A DNA stretch of 64,000 nt from Kutzneria viridogrisea (GTDB lineage: Bacteria > Actinomycetota > Actinomycetes > Mycobacteriales > Pseudonocardiaceae). A model generated the notes under the pieces. It was not told the origin of the DNA and ran no database searches. It saw only the letters and a list, made by a program, of their open reading frames with translations. The stretch lies in contig JACJID010000001.1 in the NCBI GenBank assembly GCA_014138725.1, forward strand, positions 1,736,001 through 1,800,000. Direction: 5' to 3'. A program made the position numbers and the translations under genes. Shown here piece after piece: positions 43,373 to 52,700 of the stretch. Position 1 is the stretch's first letter; each line of letters begins with the position of its first letter.

Positions 43373-44083
43373 TCAGGCGGCCAGCCGCAGCACCGCCCAG
43401 ACCACCTTGCCGCCGACCCAGGTCGGCAGGCACCCCCACACCTTCGACAGCCCGGCCACCATCACCAGCCCGCGGCCGCCGGGAGCACCCACGTCGGGCT
43501 CCCGGTAGGCGGGCATGGCCGGGCTGTCGTCGCGCACGGCCACCGCCAGCCCGTCCGCGCGCAGCGCCATGCGCAGCCGGGCCCGTGACTCCGCGTGCCG
43601 CACCGCGTTCTCCGCCAGCTCGGACACCACCAGTTCCACGTCCGCGATCATGTGTTCGAGGCCCCACCTGCGGCAGGTCTCGGCCACGAAGCGGCGGGCC
43701 GCACGCGGGGCGGACACGGAGTGGGTCAGGTGCAGGGTCGCCACCCCGCCGTGCGCCCTGGCGGGCAGGCTGCCCACCGCCGCGGTGACCGTCGCGAAGC
43801 AGCGCAGCCCGCAGTCCAGCGGCTGGTCGGCCACGAGCACGACGGGCACGCCCGGCCAGTCGGCGGCCTCCTGGGCGATGGCGGTGAACATGCTCAGCGC
43901 CACGCCGGAGGGTACGTGCAGCCGGTCGGTGCGGATGACCACGCCGTTCGGCTCCTCGGCCACGCACCTCAGCAGCGCGGCCCGCAGGGTTTGGCTCCCC
44001 ACCGCGTCCAGCGTGCCGTGCGGCCGGACGAGTGCCGTTCTGCCCCGGGTCCGCACCTCCACAGCCAGCGCACCGCTCACCAC
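43373..44083 (-). CDS. STAS-HATPase fusion (antagonist plus anti-sigma kinase)
   Basis: 236 residues. The N-terminal STAS-like domain (about 5-105) has VVIRTDRLHVPSGVALS with a possible phospho-serine at S59. The C-terminal RsbW/HATPase_c_2 domain (about 125-236) has the N-box ELVVSELAENAVRHA (E155, N159), VRDDSP and GGRGLVMVAGLSKVWG. Canonical systems keep these as separate proteins. Here the kinase could phosphorylate its own antagonist domain. It is a likely regulator of the stress sigma factor whose promoter type precedes it. Confidence 0.88.
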   Translation of the reverse strand: MVSGALAVEVRTRGRTALVRPHGTLDAVGSQTLRAALLRCVAEEPNGVVIRTDRLHVPSGVALSMFTAIAQEAADWPGVPVVLVADQPLDCGLRCFATVTAAVGSLPARAHGGVATLHLTHSVSAPRAARRFVAETCRRWGLEHMIADVELVVSELAENAVRHAESRARLRMALRADGLAVAVRDDSPAMPAYREPDVGAPGGRGLVMVAGLSKVWGCLPTWVGGKVVWAVLRLAA

Positions 44084-44159
44084 GTGCGTGCGGTGAGGTC
44101 ACGGAACAGCCGGTGCACGGCTTCACCCCCTGGTGATTTCTCCACTGTGAGTTCGGGAC

Positions 44160-44184
44160 TACCCGTAACGGGTGGCGACTAACC
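44160..44184 (-). promoter_or_regulatory. Sigma-B-type promoter of the STAS-HATPase gene
   Basis: Minus strand GGTT, 16 bases, GGGTAG, 77 bases before the start codon. Confidence 0.5.
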
Positions 44185-44200
44185 GTGGGATGTCCGGGTA
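44177..44200 (+). promoter_or_regulatory. Overlapping divergent sigma-B-like element
   Basis: Plus strand GACT, 15 bases, GGGTAG, interleaved with the minus-strand promoter. The nearest plus gene starts 144 bases away, so it would have a long leader; weak evidence. Confidence 0.3.
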
Positions 44201-44290
44201 GCCGGATGACCCTGGTCCGAACGGGAGGGAGAAGCGACCGCACCGACATCCGCAACACGGGCGGCACCGTCGTGGACACGCCGGCGCCAC

Positions 44291-44330
44291 TTGACAGCCG
44301 TGCCAGCATTGTATCAACGACTCGATACAA
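44291..44330 (+). promoter_or_regulatory. TTGACA promoter with GntR-like palindrome
   Basis: TTGACA at 44291 is followed 15 bases later by TATCAA. The -10 lies within the palindrome TTGTATC-N8-GATACAA (44309-44330, perfect 7-base arms). Binding there would block transcription of the membrane protein gene starting at 44344. Such arms resemble GntR/YtrA-type operators, but no GntR gene is in the window. Confidence 0.5.
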
Positions 44331-44343
44331 ACCTGGAGCGATC

Positions 44344-45255
44344 GTGCACTACCTCGTGCTGGCAGGGGTTCTGGCGGTGTTCGTCGCGGCATGCTCGCTT
44401 TTCTCGCCCACGCCGCGGCGCAGCAGGAAGCTGCTCTGGAACTGGGGGGTGGCCGAGCCCACCGAGGAGCAGGGCGCACAGGCGCTGCCCTACCTGCGCA
44501 GGCGGTACTGGCTGATTGTGGTGTCAGTGCTGGTGATCGGCCCGGTCGGCGTGCAGCTCAGCGTCGGGATGTTCGCGGGCCCGCTGGTGAGCGTGAGCTC
44601 GGTCCTGGTCGCACTGCTGCTGGCCGAGCTGGTCTCGGCGGTGCTGCCGCGGCGTGGCGCCACGCGGGTGGCGAGCCTGACCCGGCGCACGCTGCGCGGA
44701 CTGGTGCCGCGCTGGGTGATCGCCACCCACCTGGTCCTGGCCGGTGTGGCCATCGCACTCGCACTCGCCGTGCTGGCCGCGCAGCCCTGGGCGGACCGCG
44801 CGGCCGCCTCGCTGGACCCGTTGGTACGCACTGGCGCGGGCTTCGACCTGACCCAGGCGCAGCTCCGCGACGAGGCGCTGCCCTGGGTGATCATCACCGA
44901 GGTCCTGGTGAGCCTGCTCCTGGTCTACGGCACGGTCGTCCTGGCCATGCTGCGGACAGTGGTCGGCGAGCCCGAGGTGGACGCCGTGCTGCGCGCCCGC
45001 TGCGCGCGGATCGTCGTCGGCGTCGGCGCTGTGTACACCGCCTCGGTGGCCAGCGCCGCCGTGTACCGGATCCACCTGGTCGAACAGTCGGCACTGCGCC
45101 TGCCGCTCCGGCCGGACTGGCTCGCGTGGCTCGGCGCGCTGTCCACGCCCCTGCTGGTGGTCGTGCCGGTGGCCGGGGTCCTGGCCTACGTCCTGCTCGC
45201 CACGCCGTGGAAGCTGATGTTCGTGCAGCCGCAAGGCCGTTCAGCGCCCGTGTAG
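44344..45255 (+). CDS. Multi-pass membrane protein, hypothetical
   Basis: 303 residues with about seven hydrophobic helices (about 5-22, 60-80, 84-103, 122-145, 180-205, 228-247, 268-290). The first cytosolic loop is basic (TPRRSRKLLWNWG). No catalytic motif or named family was recognised. The GTG start is chosen because of GGAG nine bases upstream; it also begins just after a strong promoter/operator. Fifteen bases of its 3' end overlap the small gene on the other strand. Confidence 0.75.
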   Translation: MHYLVLAGVLAVFVAACSLFSPTPRRSRKLLWNWGVAEPTEEQGAQALPYLRRRYWLIVVSVLVIGPVGVQLSVGMFAGPLVSVSSVLVALLLAELVSAVLPRRGATRVASLTRRTLRGLVPRWVIATHLVLAGVAIALALAVLAAQPWADRAAASLDPLVRTGAGFDLTQAQLRDEALPWVIITEVLVSLLLVYGTVVLAMLRTVVGEPEVDAVLRARCARIVVGVGAVYTASVASAAVYRIHLVEQSALRLPLRPDWLAWLGALSTPLLVVVPVAGVLAYVLLATPWKLMFVQPQGRSAPV

Positions 45256-45429
45256 GTCCTCGGGGTGCCGACCGTCCTCGGCGCTGAGCCCGAGCATGTC
45301 CAGCAGTTGGGCGCACTCCTGTGGGCTGTCCGCGCTGGCCGCCACGTAGCGGGCGGCCCGGCGCAGCTGGTGCGGCGGGCACTCCGTCACGGACTGCCTG
45401 GCCAGCGCCTTGCGCTCGGTTGTCGTCAT
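45241..45429 (-). CDS. Small conserved hypothetical protein
   Basis: 62 residues, MTTTERKALARQSV, then LRRAARYVAASADSPQECAQLLDMLGLSAEDG. The pattern (helix, then E-C-x-x-L-L-x-M-L-G-L) recurs in small actinobacterial proteins without function, as far as I recall. Ribosome-site-like GAGGAG lies upstream. It is convergent with, and overlaps, the membrane protein gene. Confidence 0.65.
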   Translation of the reverse strand: MTTTERKALARQSVTECPPHQLRRAARYVAASADSPQECAQLLDMLGLSAEDGRHPEDLHGR

Positions 45430-45612
45430 GTCCGATCAGCTCCTCGGTTCGCGGTGAACTCCTTGCTTGTGCACGGATTGCCGCGGCCCGCCGTCACCGG
45501 AGGATCTCTCGCATCGCGCACGCCTTGAGCTCGTTGACTTTTTGACGCACCGTGGAACCCGTGTCCAGGCGGGTACCCCCGCGCCTACGGTTGAACCGAC
45601 GAGGAGGTGCCG

Positions 45613-45936
45613 ATGGTGCGCATGGACAGGTTCCGCTGCCCGAGCTGCGAGTGGCGGGTGGACGTCGCCGCGGGCAGGCTGGTGCCGCACAAGGACGGCG
45701 AGCGGTTCTGCCCCGGCTCGGGACGAGTGGTCTCCGCCGAGGCGTTCGGCCCCGTGCTGGCCGTGATCCCGATGGGGCAGGCCCCCTGCACGGCCTGTGG
45801 CAGGCACATCGAGGTGATGACCCTGCACCAGACCGTGCGTGCCCTGTGGCCCTGCGGGGACTCCTTCGCCAACCCCTCGACCGAGTCCGACGACATCCCG
45901 GCGCTGCGCAGGCACGTGGCCTCGCTGACCGACTAG
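45613..45936 (+). CDS. Small zinc-ribbon protein
   Basis: 107 residues with two Cys pairs (FRCPSCEWRV and PCTACGRHIEV) plus FCPGSG. It is consistent with one or two zinc knuckles; no enzymatic motif. GAGGAGGT ends about five bases before this ATG, which decides against an upstream GTG. A GGGTAC preceded by GTGG at 15 bases (45552-45576) may be a weak sigma-B-type promoter. Confidence 0.75.
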   Translation: MVRMDRFRCPSCEWRVDVAAGRLVPHKDGERFCPGSGRVVSAEAFGPVLAVIPMGQAPCTACGRHIEVMTLHQTVRALWPCGDSFANPSTESDDIPALRRHVASLTD

Positions 45937-46092
45937 GCCTGCTGACGCTCGCCGTGCGTGCGCATGTGCCGTTTGGTGGTGTACAGGTGGGTCCGTCCCC
46001 ACCTGAATGGCTGAACGGTCGGCACGATTCGTGTGCCGCACCGCAGCGGTCCCTTGCCGGGTAAGCGGATTCTCGTCACGGGAGAGCGGAAC

Positions 46093-46476
46093 TCACCCGG
46101 TCAGCGCCTCGTCCAGGTCGGAGTGCACGCGGAACGCCTGGTCGATGCCGGAGATCGCCATCGGGCGGGTGACGATGCGGTTGCCCGCGACCAGGCGCAG
46201 GTCGCTGCGGTGCGCGGTGGCGGCGCGGCGGGCCTCGACCAGCACGGCCAGTCCCGCGGAGCCGAAGAAGCTCACCGTGCTCAGGTCGAGCACCACGACG
46301 GAGGTCGTGGCGAGCTGGTCCAGCACGCGGGTGCGCAGCAGGGGAGCGGTCAGCATGTCCACCTCGCCGCTGACCGTGAGCACCGACAGCATGGTGGAGG
46401 GCTGGTCGAGCACGATCTCGATTTGCTCGGCGATGGCTCTGGCCTCGGTGCCGATCTCGGACTGTGGCATGGTCAT
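46093..46476 (-). CDS. STAS-domain anti-anti-sigma factor
   Basis: 127 residues, single STAS domain with VVVLDLSTVSFFGSAGLAVL; S73 is the likely phosphorylation site. The C-terminal RPMAISGIDQAFRVHSDLDEAL is typical of RsbV/SpoIIAA proteins. The ATG is chosen because GGGAG lies eight bases before it; an ATG seven codons upstream exists. It is close kin of the STAS gene at 3.4 kb, so two antagonists may compete for one anti-sigma kinase. Confidence 0.9.
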   Translation of the reverse strand: MTMPQSEIGTEARAIAEQIEIVLDQPSTMLSVLTVSGEVDMLTAPLLRTRVLDQLATTSVVVLDLSTVSFFGSAGLAVLVEARRAATAHRSDLRLVAGNRIVTRPMAISGIDQAFRVHSDLDEALTG

Positions 46477-46690
46477 TGTCGTGTCTCCCGTGGGCATCGT
46501 GTTTCGAGCCCGGATGACCCAGACCGCCAGGTGCAGCGGAAACGGCCCATGTGAACAGGTCGCCTCGCAATGCGGCCCGGATCGGCGGCGTACACCGCCT
46601 CACCGGCACGGCTGTGTGCTCAACCGCTGCACCTCCACAGTACGACTGGGTGCCCGTTCGGGCAACACGGGTGGTAACCGGCCGTGCGCT

Positions 46691-46698
46691 GGGTACCC
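46691..46698. promoter_or_regulatory. GGGTACCC shared -10 element
   Basis: The palindrome gives GGGTAC on both strands. On plus it has GTGG 16 bases upstream and lies 23 bases before the BON gene. On minus it has GCTT 15 bases upstream, but is over 200 bases from the STAS gene. A divergent sigma-B-type promoter pair is possible. Confidence 0.35.
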
Positions 46699-46720
46699 GT
46701 TCCGGCATGGAGAAAGCATC

Positions 46721-46978
46721 GTGAGCGAACGGGAGCCACCGCAGTACGCGGTGGCCAGGGTGCAGCGGGCCATCGCCGAGGACCCGAGGACGGTCGAACT
46801 GGGGGTGCGGGTGACCGTGCGCGGGGACCAGGTGTTCCTGCGCGGGGACGTGACCTGCCAGGCAAGGCGGGACGACCTGACCGAGGTGGTCGCCGAGCTG
46901 GCGCCGGAACTGTTGGTGCGCAACGAGATCAGGGTCGTTCCCTCGGGCGCGCCCGAGGGGCGGGAGGAACTGCTGTGA
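46721..46978 (+). CDS. BON-domain protein
   Basis: 85 residues. A single BON module, VARVQRAIAEDPRTVELGVRVTVRGDQVFLRGDV, then V-A-E-L-A-P-x-x-x-V-R-N-E-I. BON domains bind phospholipid or other hydrophobic ligands and are often osmotically induced (OsmY-like). There is no signal peptide. GTG start. The stop overlaps the GTG of the metallophosphoesterase gene, so the two are translationally coupled. Confidence 0.85.
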   Translation: MSEREPPQYAVARVQRAIAEDPRTVELGVRVTVRGDQVFLRGDVTCQARRDDLTEVVAELAPELLVRNEIRVVPSGAPEGREELL

Positions 46979-47718
46979 TCAGGATCGCCGCCGTGGGTGA
47001 CGTGCACCTCGGCGAGGACAACGCCGGGTTGCTGCGCCCGGCGCTGGAGGAACTGGGGGACCGGGCCGACGTGCTGTTGCTGGCCGGGGACCTCACCCGG
47101 CACGGCACCGTGGCGGAGGCCGGGGTGGTGGCCGGGGAGTTCCGCGACCTGCCCGTACCGGTGATCGCCGTGCTCGGCAACCACGACTACCACGGTGACG
47201 CCGAACGGCCCATCACCGATTTGTTGCAGGACAACGGCATCACCGTGTTGGAGGGCACCGGGACCGTGCTGGTGGCGGACGGCCACCGGGTCGGCGTGGC
47301 CGGGGTGAAGGGCTTCGGCGGCGGGTTCGCGGGCAAGTGTGCCAGCGCGTTCGGCGAGCGGGAGATGAAGCGGTTCATCCAGCACACCGAACAGATCGCC
47401 GACCGGCTGCGGGCCGCCCTGCTGGGGCTGTCCGCCGAGGTGCGCGTCGCGCTGACCCACTACTCGCCGGTCGCCGACACCCTGCACGGCGAGCCGCCGG
47501 AGCTCTACCCGTTCCTCGGCTCGTACCTGCTCGCCGAGGCGATCGACGCCGCCGGGACCGATCTCGCCCTGCACGGGCACGCCCACTTCGGCACCGAGTC
47601 GGGCAGCACGCCGGGCGGGGTGCGGGTCCGCAACGTGGCCCAGCCGGTGCTGCGTGCGGCCTACGCCGTCTACTGCCTGGAACCCGCCGCCGAGCCCGTG
47701 TCACCCAGCCTGTACTGA
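46975..47718 (+). CDS. Calcineurin-like metallophosphoesterase
   Basis: 247 residues. Metal ligands appear in order: GDVHLGEDN (D, H), LLAGDLTRHG (GD), VLGNHDYH (GNHD), LTHYSPVADTLHG (H), LHGHAHFG (GHxH). It hydrolyses a phosphodiester or phosphomonoester, probably cytosolic; substrate unknown. It starts at a GTG within the BON stop codon (GTGA). Its 3' end overlaps the flavin reductase gene by 18 bases. Confidence 0.92.
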   Translation: MIRIAAVGDVHLGEDNAGLLRPALEELGDRADVLLLAGDLTRHGTVAEAGVVAGEFRDLPVPVIAVLGNHDYHGDAERPITDLLQDNGITVLEGTGTVLVADGHRVGVAGVKGFGGGFAGKCASAFGEREMKRFIQHTEQIADRLRAALLGLSAEVRVALTHYSPVADTLHGEPPELYPFLGSYLLAEAIDAAGTDLALHGHAHFGTESGSTPGGVRVRNVAQPVLRAAYAVYCLEPAAEPVSPSLY

Positions 47719-48336
47719 GACCGCGTGCGGCATCTGCCAGCCCTCGGCGAGCCGGGACGGGCGCAGGGTGTGCCCGCCGCCGAAGAACTCGCAGAACTTC
47801 ATGATCAGCGGGTCCCAGCCGACCGGGTCCACGTACCGGGTCCCCGGGATGACCAGGTCCTGATCCACGTGTGCCCGCAGCACCTCCGCCTCGAAGGCCG
47901 TGGCGAGGTCCGCGCCGCCGAAGGGACGGGCCGAGACGATCCGGCACTCCAACTGGATCGGGCACTGCGCGACGCGCAGCGGTGCGACCAGTTCGGACTC
48001 CTGGCCGGTCAGCCCCGAGACGGCGAACTTGTCCGGCACGTACCGATAGCCCTGCTCCACCCGGTACCCGGCCACCACCGGGTTGCCCGTGGTCAGCGCC
48101 AACCGGTCCACCGCGTCCACCAGTGCCGAGGAGGGCAGGTTGAGCACGCACTCCCGTTCCCGCAGCAGGTTCGCCGCCGTCTGACTGTTGTTGCCCATGC
48201 CGAGCATGCAGTGCTGGCCGAGCCACCAGGCCGAGGACATCGGCGCGAGGTTCGTCGTGCCGTCCTCGTTGCGGGAACTGATCACCACCACCGGCGTGCC
48301 GAAGTACAACACCTTCAAACCGGGTACCACATGCAT
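47701..48336 (-). CDS. Flavin reductase-like FMN-binding protein
   Basis: 211 residues of the split-barrel flavin reductase family: YFGTPVVVISSRNEDGTTNLAPMSSAWWLG near the N-terminus (FMN phosphate loop), then SQTAANLLRERECVLNLP and a DLVIPGTRYVDPVGWDPLIMKF C-terminus. It binds FMN and may act with an oxygenase or as a stand-alone oxidoreductase. The internal ATG with AGGAAAGG upstream is chosen over one 13 codons earlier. Confidence 0.87.
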   Translation of the reverse strand: MHVVPGLKVLYFGTPVVVISSRNEDGTTNLAPMSSAWWLGQHCMLGMGNNSQTAANLLRERECVLNLPSSALVDAVDRLALTTGNPVVAGYRVEQGYRYVPDKFAVSGLTGQESELVAPLRVAQCPIQLECRIVSARPFGGADLATAFEAEVLRAHVDQDLVIPGTRYVDPVGWDPLIMKFCEFFGGGHTLRPSRLAEGWQMPHAVSVQAG

Positions 48337-48550
48337 CGCGACCGCCTTTCCTGTGCTGTGCGCCGCGATGATCACTCTTTCTCGCCGGGCGGGCGGTCGC
48401 TGGCGGGATCCGGACCTCGCGTTGGCGCTCGAGGCCGTCGATTGATCAGTGAGGCGACCAGTTCGACAATTCCGGGTTCACGCTGAGGAACTCCCGATTG
48501 GTCAACAGTCAACTGATCTGGCCCTGGCTGCCAGGCGGTACGTTCGGATC

Positions 48551-49282
48551 ATGATGCGTGTGCTGGTCGTTGGAATTGCGTCATTGTTGGCGGCGGGAAT
48601 TGTCGCGGCGCCCAATGCGGTCGCCGACACCGGGCTGGAATGCCTGGGGCAACCGGTGTCCGGGCCGCACGTGTCGGTGACCAGATGTGGCGGCGGGGTC
48701 GAGGAGTTCGAGGTCCGCGATTCGGGGACCAGCCACGCCACGATCTGGCACCGCGGCGGGGCCGGGGACTGGGAGCAGGTCACCGACCACTACGTGGGCC
48801 CCAAGGACTGGGGGCTGACGGCGGCCGAGGACGTGGACGGCACGCTGGAGGTCTTCGCGGTGTTCCAGGGCGGGCTGTTCCACGTCCGGCAGGACCGCGA
48901 CGGGCACTGGGGCAGGGCGGAGGAATTCGGCATCGGCAAGATCCCGTACTTCGGCGGCCCATTCGTCTACCGGGAATTCGACGGGCGGCTGGACCTGTTC
49001 AGCTCGGACTCGAATGACAGGATCGTGCACATCCTTCAGGAAGTGCCGGGTGGCGAATGGGGCTCGAAGCGTGCGCTCGACCAGTTCCAGAACCTGCCGC
49101 CGAACCGGGTCCTGACCGCACCCGGCAAGGTGCGGCAGTTGCCCGACGGCAAGCTGGACGCCGTGGCGATCCTGTGGGGATCCTCGGGCAGCGCGCCCGA
49201 GGACTACTGGCACGCCGTCCAGTTCACCCCGCACGGTGATTGGGGCGCCTGGCAGGCGTGCGCCAGCATCGGGTGTGACTGA
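48551..49282 (+). CDS. Secreted beta-propeller/lectin-like protein
   Basis: 243 residues. The signal peptide is MRVLVVGIASLLAAGIVAAPNAVA. The mature part is a run of similar blades: ATIWHRGGAGDWEQVTDHYVGP, LEVFAVFQGGLFHVRQDRDGHWGRAEEF, LDLFSSDSNDRIVHILQEVPGGEWGSKRAL, LDAVAILW...WHAVQFTPHGDWGAWQAC. Each has an L-x-V/L-F strand and a terminal W. This is a tectonin/PLL-like propeller, probably a carbohydrate-binding secreted protein. Four cysteines can form two disulfides. Confidence 0.7.
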   Translation: MMRVLVVGIASLLAAGIVAAPNAVADTGLECLGQPVSGPHVSVTRCGGGVEEFEVRDSGTSHATIWHRGGAGDWEQVTDHYVGPKDWGLTAAEDVDGTLEVFAVFQGGLFHVRQDRDGHWGRAEEFGIGKIPYFGGPFVYREFDGRLDLFSSDSNDRIVHILQEVPGGEWGSKRALDQFQNLPPNRVLTAPGKVRQLPDGKLDAVAILWGSSGSAPEDYWHAVQFTPHGDWGAWQACASIGCD

Positions 49283-49287
49283 GCGGA

Positions 49288-49707
49288 TCAGCGCGGCGGG
49301 CGGGTGACGCCGACCGCGTACCGGGTGAGCCGGGTGGGCAGCGTGGCCCGCTCGGTGAACCGGGGCGGGTCAGGCTGCCCGGGATAGCGGCTGTGGACGA
49401 GGTCCTCGACGAACTCGCGCACCGATTCGGGATCGGGCAGCAGGTCCCCGCCGAGGTAGGCCAGGGTGACCGGCAGGGCGGCGGGATCGGTCTCCACGCC
49501 GATCGACCAGCCGTAGCGCTCGTCCCACAGCAGCATCAGATCGTGCTCGGGGAAGTTGGGGCTGCGGACCGAGAGCGCGAAGTAGGCGCTGCTCAGCTCG
49601 CAGACCTCGAAGCCGACGGCGTGTTCGGGGATCTGCAGTGCCTCGGCCACGGCGGCCACGTAGCAGCCAAGGCCCAACGCGCTCTGACTGTGCGGATCGA
49701 TGGTCAT
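49288..49707 (-). CDS. DUF6292 family protein
   Basis: 139 residues. The core CYVAAVAEALQIPEHAVGFEVCE...AYFALSVRSP, then DLMLLWDERYGWSIGVETD and TLAYLGGDLLPDPESVREFV, is the pattern I associate with DUF6292, an actinobacterial family of unknown function. Start at ATG; a GTG five codons upstream is equally possible. A sigma-B-type promoter lies 30-45 bases upstream, inside the 3' end of the large hybrid kinase gene. Confidence 0.8.
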   Translation of the reverse strand: MTIDPHSQSALGLGCYVAAVAEALQIPEHAVGFEVCELSSAYFALSVRSPNFPEHDLMLLWDERYGWSIGVETDPAALPVTLAYLGGDLLPDPESVREFVEDLVHSRYPGQPDPPRFTERATLPTRLTRYAVGVTRPPR

Positions 49708-49751
49708 CTCCCGGCGCCTCACCTGTCAGCAGGGACAGCAACGGTCCGGTT

Positions 49752-49776
49752 TACCCGCTACCTCGACACCTCAACC
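49752..49776 (-). promoter_or_regulatory. Sigma-B-type promoter of the DUF6292 gene
   Basis: Minus strand GGTT, 16 bases, GGGTAA, 30 bases before the GTG and 45 before the ATG. It overlaps the last codons of the upstream gene. Confidence 0.5.
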
Positions 49777-52700
49777 CTGTTCGCGGACAGGACGAATGTG
49801 ACCTCCGTCCCATCGGCCCCGCGGCACACCGAGCTGTCCCTGGCCAGCTTGCCGATCAGCTCCAGGCCCCGGCCCCGGCTGCCCTTGTCGGCGGGAACCG
49901 GTCGCCAGGCGCCGAAGTCGCGCACCCGGCCGCTGACCGCCCCGTCGGGCAGCGCGCGCAGCTCGTACTCGAACTCGCCGTCGGGCACACCGGGATAGGC
50001 GTGCTCCACGGCGTTGGCGGCGGCCTCGCCGAGCACCAGTTGCAGGTCGTCCAGCAGGTCGGCGGCCAGGTTGGCGCTGCGAGCCCAGGCCCGCACGGCG
50101 GTGCGCATCGAGGCCAGCACGGCGGGCACGGCGGGCAACCGCTCCCGCAGCGTCACGGGCAGCAGCCGGGCCACGACCAGTGCCACGTCGTCATTGGGTC
50201 CCTGGTCGGCGAGCTGGTGGGTCACCAGGTCGGAGGCGACCTGCTCCGCGGGCAGCCCGGCCAGTTCCCGCGCGTTCGCGACGAGCCGGTCCAGGCCCAG
50301 GTCCAGGTCCTCGCCGCGCCGCTCCACCAGTCCGTCGGTGTAGAGCAGCACGGTGTCGCCCGGCGCGATCTCCCGCCGTTCCTCGGTCAGCGGCAGCTCC
50401 GCGCCCAGGCCCAGCACCGTGCCGACCGCTCCGGTGAGCAGGCTCGCCTCCCCGTCGCGGACCAGCACCGGTGGCACGTGCCCGGCCCGCGCCCAGCACA
50501 GCTCGCCGGTACCGCAGTCGATCACCAGGCAGGCCACCGTGCTGGCCAGCGCGGCGGGCACCCGCTCGGCGAACTCGTTGAGGTGGCGCAGGCACTCGGC
50601 GGGGGAGTGGCCCTCCAGCAGGTAGGCAGCGACGGCGCTGCGCAACTGCCCCATCACGGCGGCGGCGGTCGGCCCCTGACCGACCACGTCCCCGACCACG
50701 ATCGCCACCCGGTCGGCGTCCAGCCGCAGCACGTCGTACCAGTCGCCCCCGGCCCTGGTGCCCTCGGCCCCGGGCAGGTAACGGGTGGCCAGCGCCAGCC
50801 GGTCCACCTCGGGCAGGCTCTTCGGCAGCAGGCTGCGCTGCAGGACCTCGGCGATCTCGTGCTCGGCCCGGTACATGCGCGCCCGGTCCAGTGCCTGCGC
50901 GCACTGCTCGGCCAGCGACAGCACGGCCAGCCGGTCCCCTGGGTCGAACACCCGCTCCACCGGCGCGCCCACCGTGATCACGCCCAGGCAGCGGCCCGCC
51001 ACGATCAGGGGTACCACCGCGCCGGCCGCGAAACCCGTGGCGCGCATCAGGTCCGGGAACGCGGGGTGCTCGGCGGCGCAGTCCTCCAGCCGCTCGATCC
51101 AGACCGGCCGGTGGGTGGACACCGCGTCGGTCACCGGGGACCGGTCGGTCAGGTCGATCCGGGTCCACGAGCGCTGGTGTCCCGGCGGGGTCAGCGGTTC
51201 GAGCACCTCGGGATCGCGCAGTTCGAACACGCCGATCTCGCACTCGCCCAGCAGCCGCAGCCCGTGCGCCACGGCCGTGCGGGCCACCTGCGCCGGAGTC
51301 GTTGCCGCCGACAGCTCGGCCGTGGCCTGCTGCAACAGCGCCAGCCTGGCCGCGGTGGTCTGTTCCTCGGCCAGCAGCAGGGCGTTGTCCAGCGCGATGC
51401 CCGCCCGGCTGGCGATCTCGGTGACCAGCGCCAGGTTGGCGTCGGTGTAGTCGGCGGCCCCGGTGTCGCGGCGCAGCGTGAGCACCGCCAGCGTCCTGCC
51501 CCGTGCCCGCAGCGGTACGACCATTTCGGTGCCCTTGCGGCGCGGGCCGTCGGCCTGGTCGGTCCGCCGCACCGTGCACTGGTCGGCCAACCGGGTCTGC
51601 ACCATCAGGCGGGTCAACCGGTCCAGGCGTGGTACCACACCTGTGGTGTCGTCCAGCTCGGCGCCGAACTGGGCGAGCAGCCGCTGCCGCTCGGTCTCCT
51701 GGTAGCGGGCGTTGATGTCCACGCAGCTGGCCACGTGCCCGCTGAACTCCGCGCCCTGCCCGATCGGCACGGCGTGCTCCAGCATCCAGTGGTAGGCCCC
51801 GTCCGCGCGGCGCAGGCGGTACTCGATGGACAGCGCCCCGCCGGTGTCCACGGCCGAGTCCAGCGCGGCCCGGTACCGGTCCAGGTCCTGCGGGTGCACC
51901 AGCCGCTGCCAGCCCATGCCCAGGGCGTAGGTCGGACCGGTACCGGTGAACTCCGTCCAGCCTCGGTTGACGAACTCCCGGTCGCCCGCACGATCGGCGG
52001 CCCAGATGAGGGCGGGTGCCACATCGGCCATACTGCGGAAGCGCTGCTCGCCCTGCCTGCGCACCCGGCCCAACCGCACGTGCGCGTTCACCCGCGACAG
52101 CAGCTCGCGCGCCGAGAACGGCTTGACCAGGTAGTCGTCGGCGCCCGCGGTCAGCCCCTCGGCGGAGGCCTCCTCACCGGCCCGTGCCGACAGCAGCAGC
52201 ACGGGCACGCGAGCGGTTCGCGGGTCCTCGCGCAGCGCGGCCACCAGCCCAAGGCCGTCCAGGCCCGGCATCATGACGTCGCTGATGACCAGGTCCGGCG
52301 CGGCCTCGCGGACAGCACGCAGCGCCTGCACCCCGTCGGCCACGGCGACGGTGCGGTACCGGGCCCCGAGCAGCCGGGTGAGGTAGCCGCGCATGTCCGC
52401 GTTGTCGTCGGCGATCAGCACCTGGGCCGGTTCGCGCGGGGCCGTCGGCTCGGTGCCGGGCAGCCACTGCTCGGCCTCCTCGACGAACGGGGCGGCACTG
52501 TCGGACCGCACGGTGCTGGCGCCCAGGTTCGCCGCGGGCAGGTGCGCGCTGCCCAGCGGGATCCGCACGGTGAACGTGGTGCCCACGTCCACCTCGCTGC
52601 TCACCTCGACCTCGCCGCCGTGCAACCCGACCAGCTCGCGGACCAGGGCCAGGCCGATTCCGCTGCCCTCGGTGGAACGGGACCGGGGCTGCTCGATCCG

